A model generated the notes under the pieces. The model was not told the DNA's origin. It did no database searches and worked only from the letters and a program-made list of their open reading frames with translations. A DNA stretch of 5,939 nucleotides from Deltaproteobacteria bacterium (lineage in GTDB: Bacteria; Desulfobacterota; Desulfarculia; Desulfarculales; Desulfarculaceae). The stretch is from NCBI GenBank assembly GCA_021815655.1, contig JAKAGJ010000168.1:1-5939 (forward strand). Reading direction: 5' to 3'. Position numbers and translations under genes: made by a program. Positions 5,238-5,939 of the stretch are shown here, in pieces (position 1 is the first letter of the stretch; every line of letters begins with the position of its first letter).

Positions 5238-5939
5238 GTGGCTAAGCTAGCATTGTCGGGAAAACTGGGGGTGGTGATCCCCGTGGCGCTGGGCCTGGCG
5301 GCCATTGCGCTCACCCACCTCTACTTCAGCTTCAAGGAAGACCAACTGGGCTTTTCAGCCGAGCCAGTGCCGGTGCTGGTGGCCACGACGGACATTCCGC
5401 GCATGACGCGCCTGAACGAGGAGATGTTCGCCGTGCAGAAGGTGCCACGGCGTTTCCGGCAACCCGAGGCCCTGGACCCCTCCAAGGGCCGCTCCCTGCT
5501 GAACCAGGTGGCCATCGCCCCCATCAAGAAGGGCGAGCAGATAGTGGGCACCAAGCTCATTGACTTCGGCGTGGAGACCGGCCTGGCCATCAAGGTGCCC
5601 AAGGGGCGGCGGGCCGTGACCATCGCCGTGGACGACATCAGCGGGGTGGCCGGCCTGGTCAAGCCGGGCAACCATGTGGATATCCTGGCCACCTTCAACT
5701 TCGGGGGCGGTGACAAGTCCGACATGCGCTCCTACACCCTGCTGCAGGATGTGCTGGTGCTGGCGTCCAACCAGAACCTGGGCCTGGAGACCGAGGTGGC
5801 CAGGGCCGCCCTGACCTCGACCGGTGAGCGAGGCGGATCGCGGCCGCCCCAGGAGAGCGCCCCCTCCGACAGCAACCGGGCCAATCTGACCGTGGCCCTG
5901 AACCCCCTGCAGAGCCAGACCCTGGTCTGGGCGCAGAAG
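5238..5939 (+). CDS. cpaB: Flp pilus assembly protein CpaB/RcpC (3' end outside window)
   Basis: The frame is open from GTG 5238 to the window edge (234 codons, no stop), so the C-terminus is missing. Residues ~10-30 are a signal-anchor helix (VVIPVALGLAAIALTHLYF). Residues ~43-115 match an SAF domain: PVPVLVATTDIPRMTRL, then a segment ending in KKGEQIVGTKL. From ~116 the RcpC/CpaB domain follows, with VPKGRRAVTIAVDDISGVAG and KPGNHVDILATF, a pattern typical of this family, then a polar Ser/Pro-rich insertion and NLTVALNPLQSQTLVWAQ. CpaB/RcpC is a periplasmic or outer-membrane-associated component that works with the secretin RcpA/CpaC in Tad pilus export. A secretin gene is therefore expected immediately downstream. 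The first possible start after the in-frame TAG is GTG 5238. Confidence 0.95.
   Translation, partial: MAKLALSGKLGVVIPVALGLAAIALTHLYFSFKEDQLGFSAEPVPVLVATTDIPRMTRLNEEMFAVQKVPRRFRQPEALDPSKGRSLLNQVAIAPIKKGEQIVGTKLIDFGVETGLAIKVPKGRRAVTIAVDDISGVAGLVKPGNHVDILATFNFGGGDKSDMRSYTLLQDVLVLASNQNLGLETEVARAALTSTGERGGSRPPQESAPSDSNRANLTVALNPLQSQTLVWAQK

Noticed and set aside
5230..5250. ATG 5230 as the cpaB start
   Set aside because: Its frame stops after six codons; the CpaB frame starts at GTG 5238.

Overview
The window is a Flp/Tad (tight adherence) pilus locus from a high-G+C Gram-negative bacterium. Codon use is strongly GC-biased over most of it. The combination of a CpaB/RcpC protein, a CpaA/TadV-type prepilin peptidase, Flp and several TadE/TadG-type proteins fits a diderm. 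A Desulfobacterota-like (former deltaproteobacterial) host is my guess from overall flavour only; no marker gene in the window fixes the taxon. All genes lie on the + strand and look like one operon running out of both ends of the window.

Layout, left to right: (1) the 3' part of an unrecognised gene (2-862) whose product ends in two unusual triplet-repeat tracts, Gly at almost every third residue and then Pro at every third residue up to the stop; (2) a 417-aa protein (913-2166) with a Flp-type class III prepilin N-terminus fused to a lipase class 3-like alpha/beta-hydrolase carrying a GHSLGG nucleophile motif; (3) the 60-aa major pilin Flp (2192-2374) with a very strong ribosome-binding site; (4) the prepilin peptidase CpaA/TadV (2503-3024); (5) a TadE-family minor prepilin (3054-3584); (6) a TadG-like, Tad-domain protein (3586-4629) with a compact Cys/His cluster; (7) a second TadE-family prepilin (4641-5135); (8) a GC-rich hairpin; (9) the 5' part of cpaB/rcpC (5238-5939), cut by the window edge. 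Secretin, TadZ, TadA, TadB and TadC genes would be expected downstream but are outside the window.

Working together: CpaA/TadV should trim the leader peptides of Flp, the two TadE-like proteins and probably the pilin-lipase. Processed Flp is assembled into the fibre by the Tad inner-membrane machinery, with TadE/TadG-type proteins as minor or accessory subunits and CpaB in the periplasm linked to the outer-membrane secretin. The least ordinary part is the pair of accessory genes upstream of flp. The pilin-lipase suggests an enzyme carried on, or delivered by, a Tad pilus. Its hydrolase part is visibly less GC-rich than the core tad genes, as expected of an acquired domain. The Gly/Pro triplet-repeat protein next to it may be a surface or fibre-associated partner, but nothing in its sequence identifies its function.
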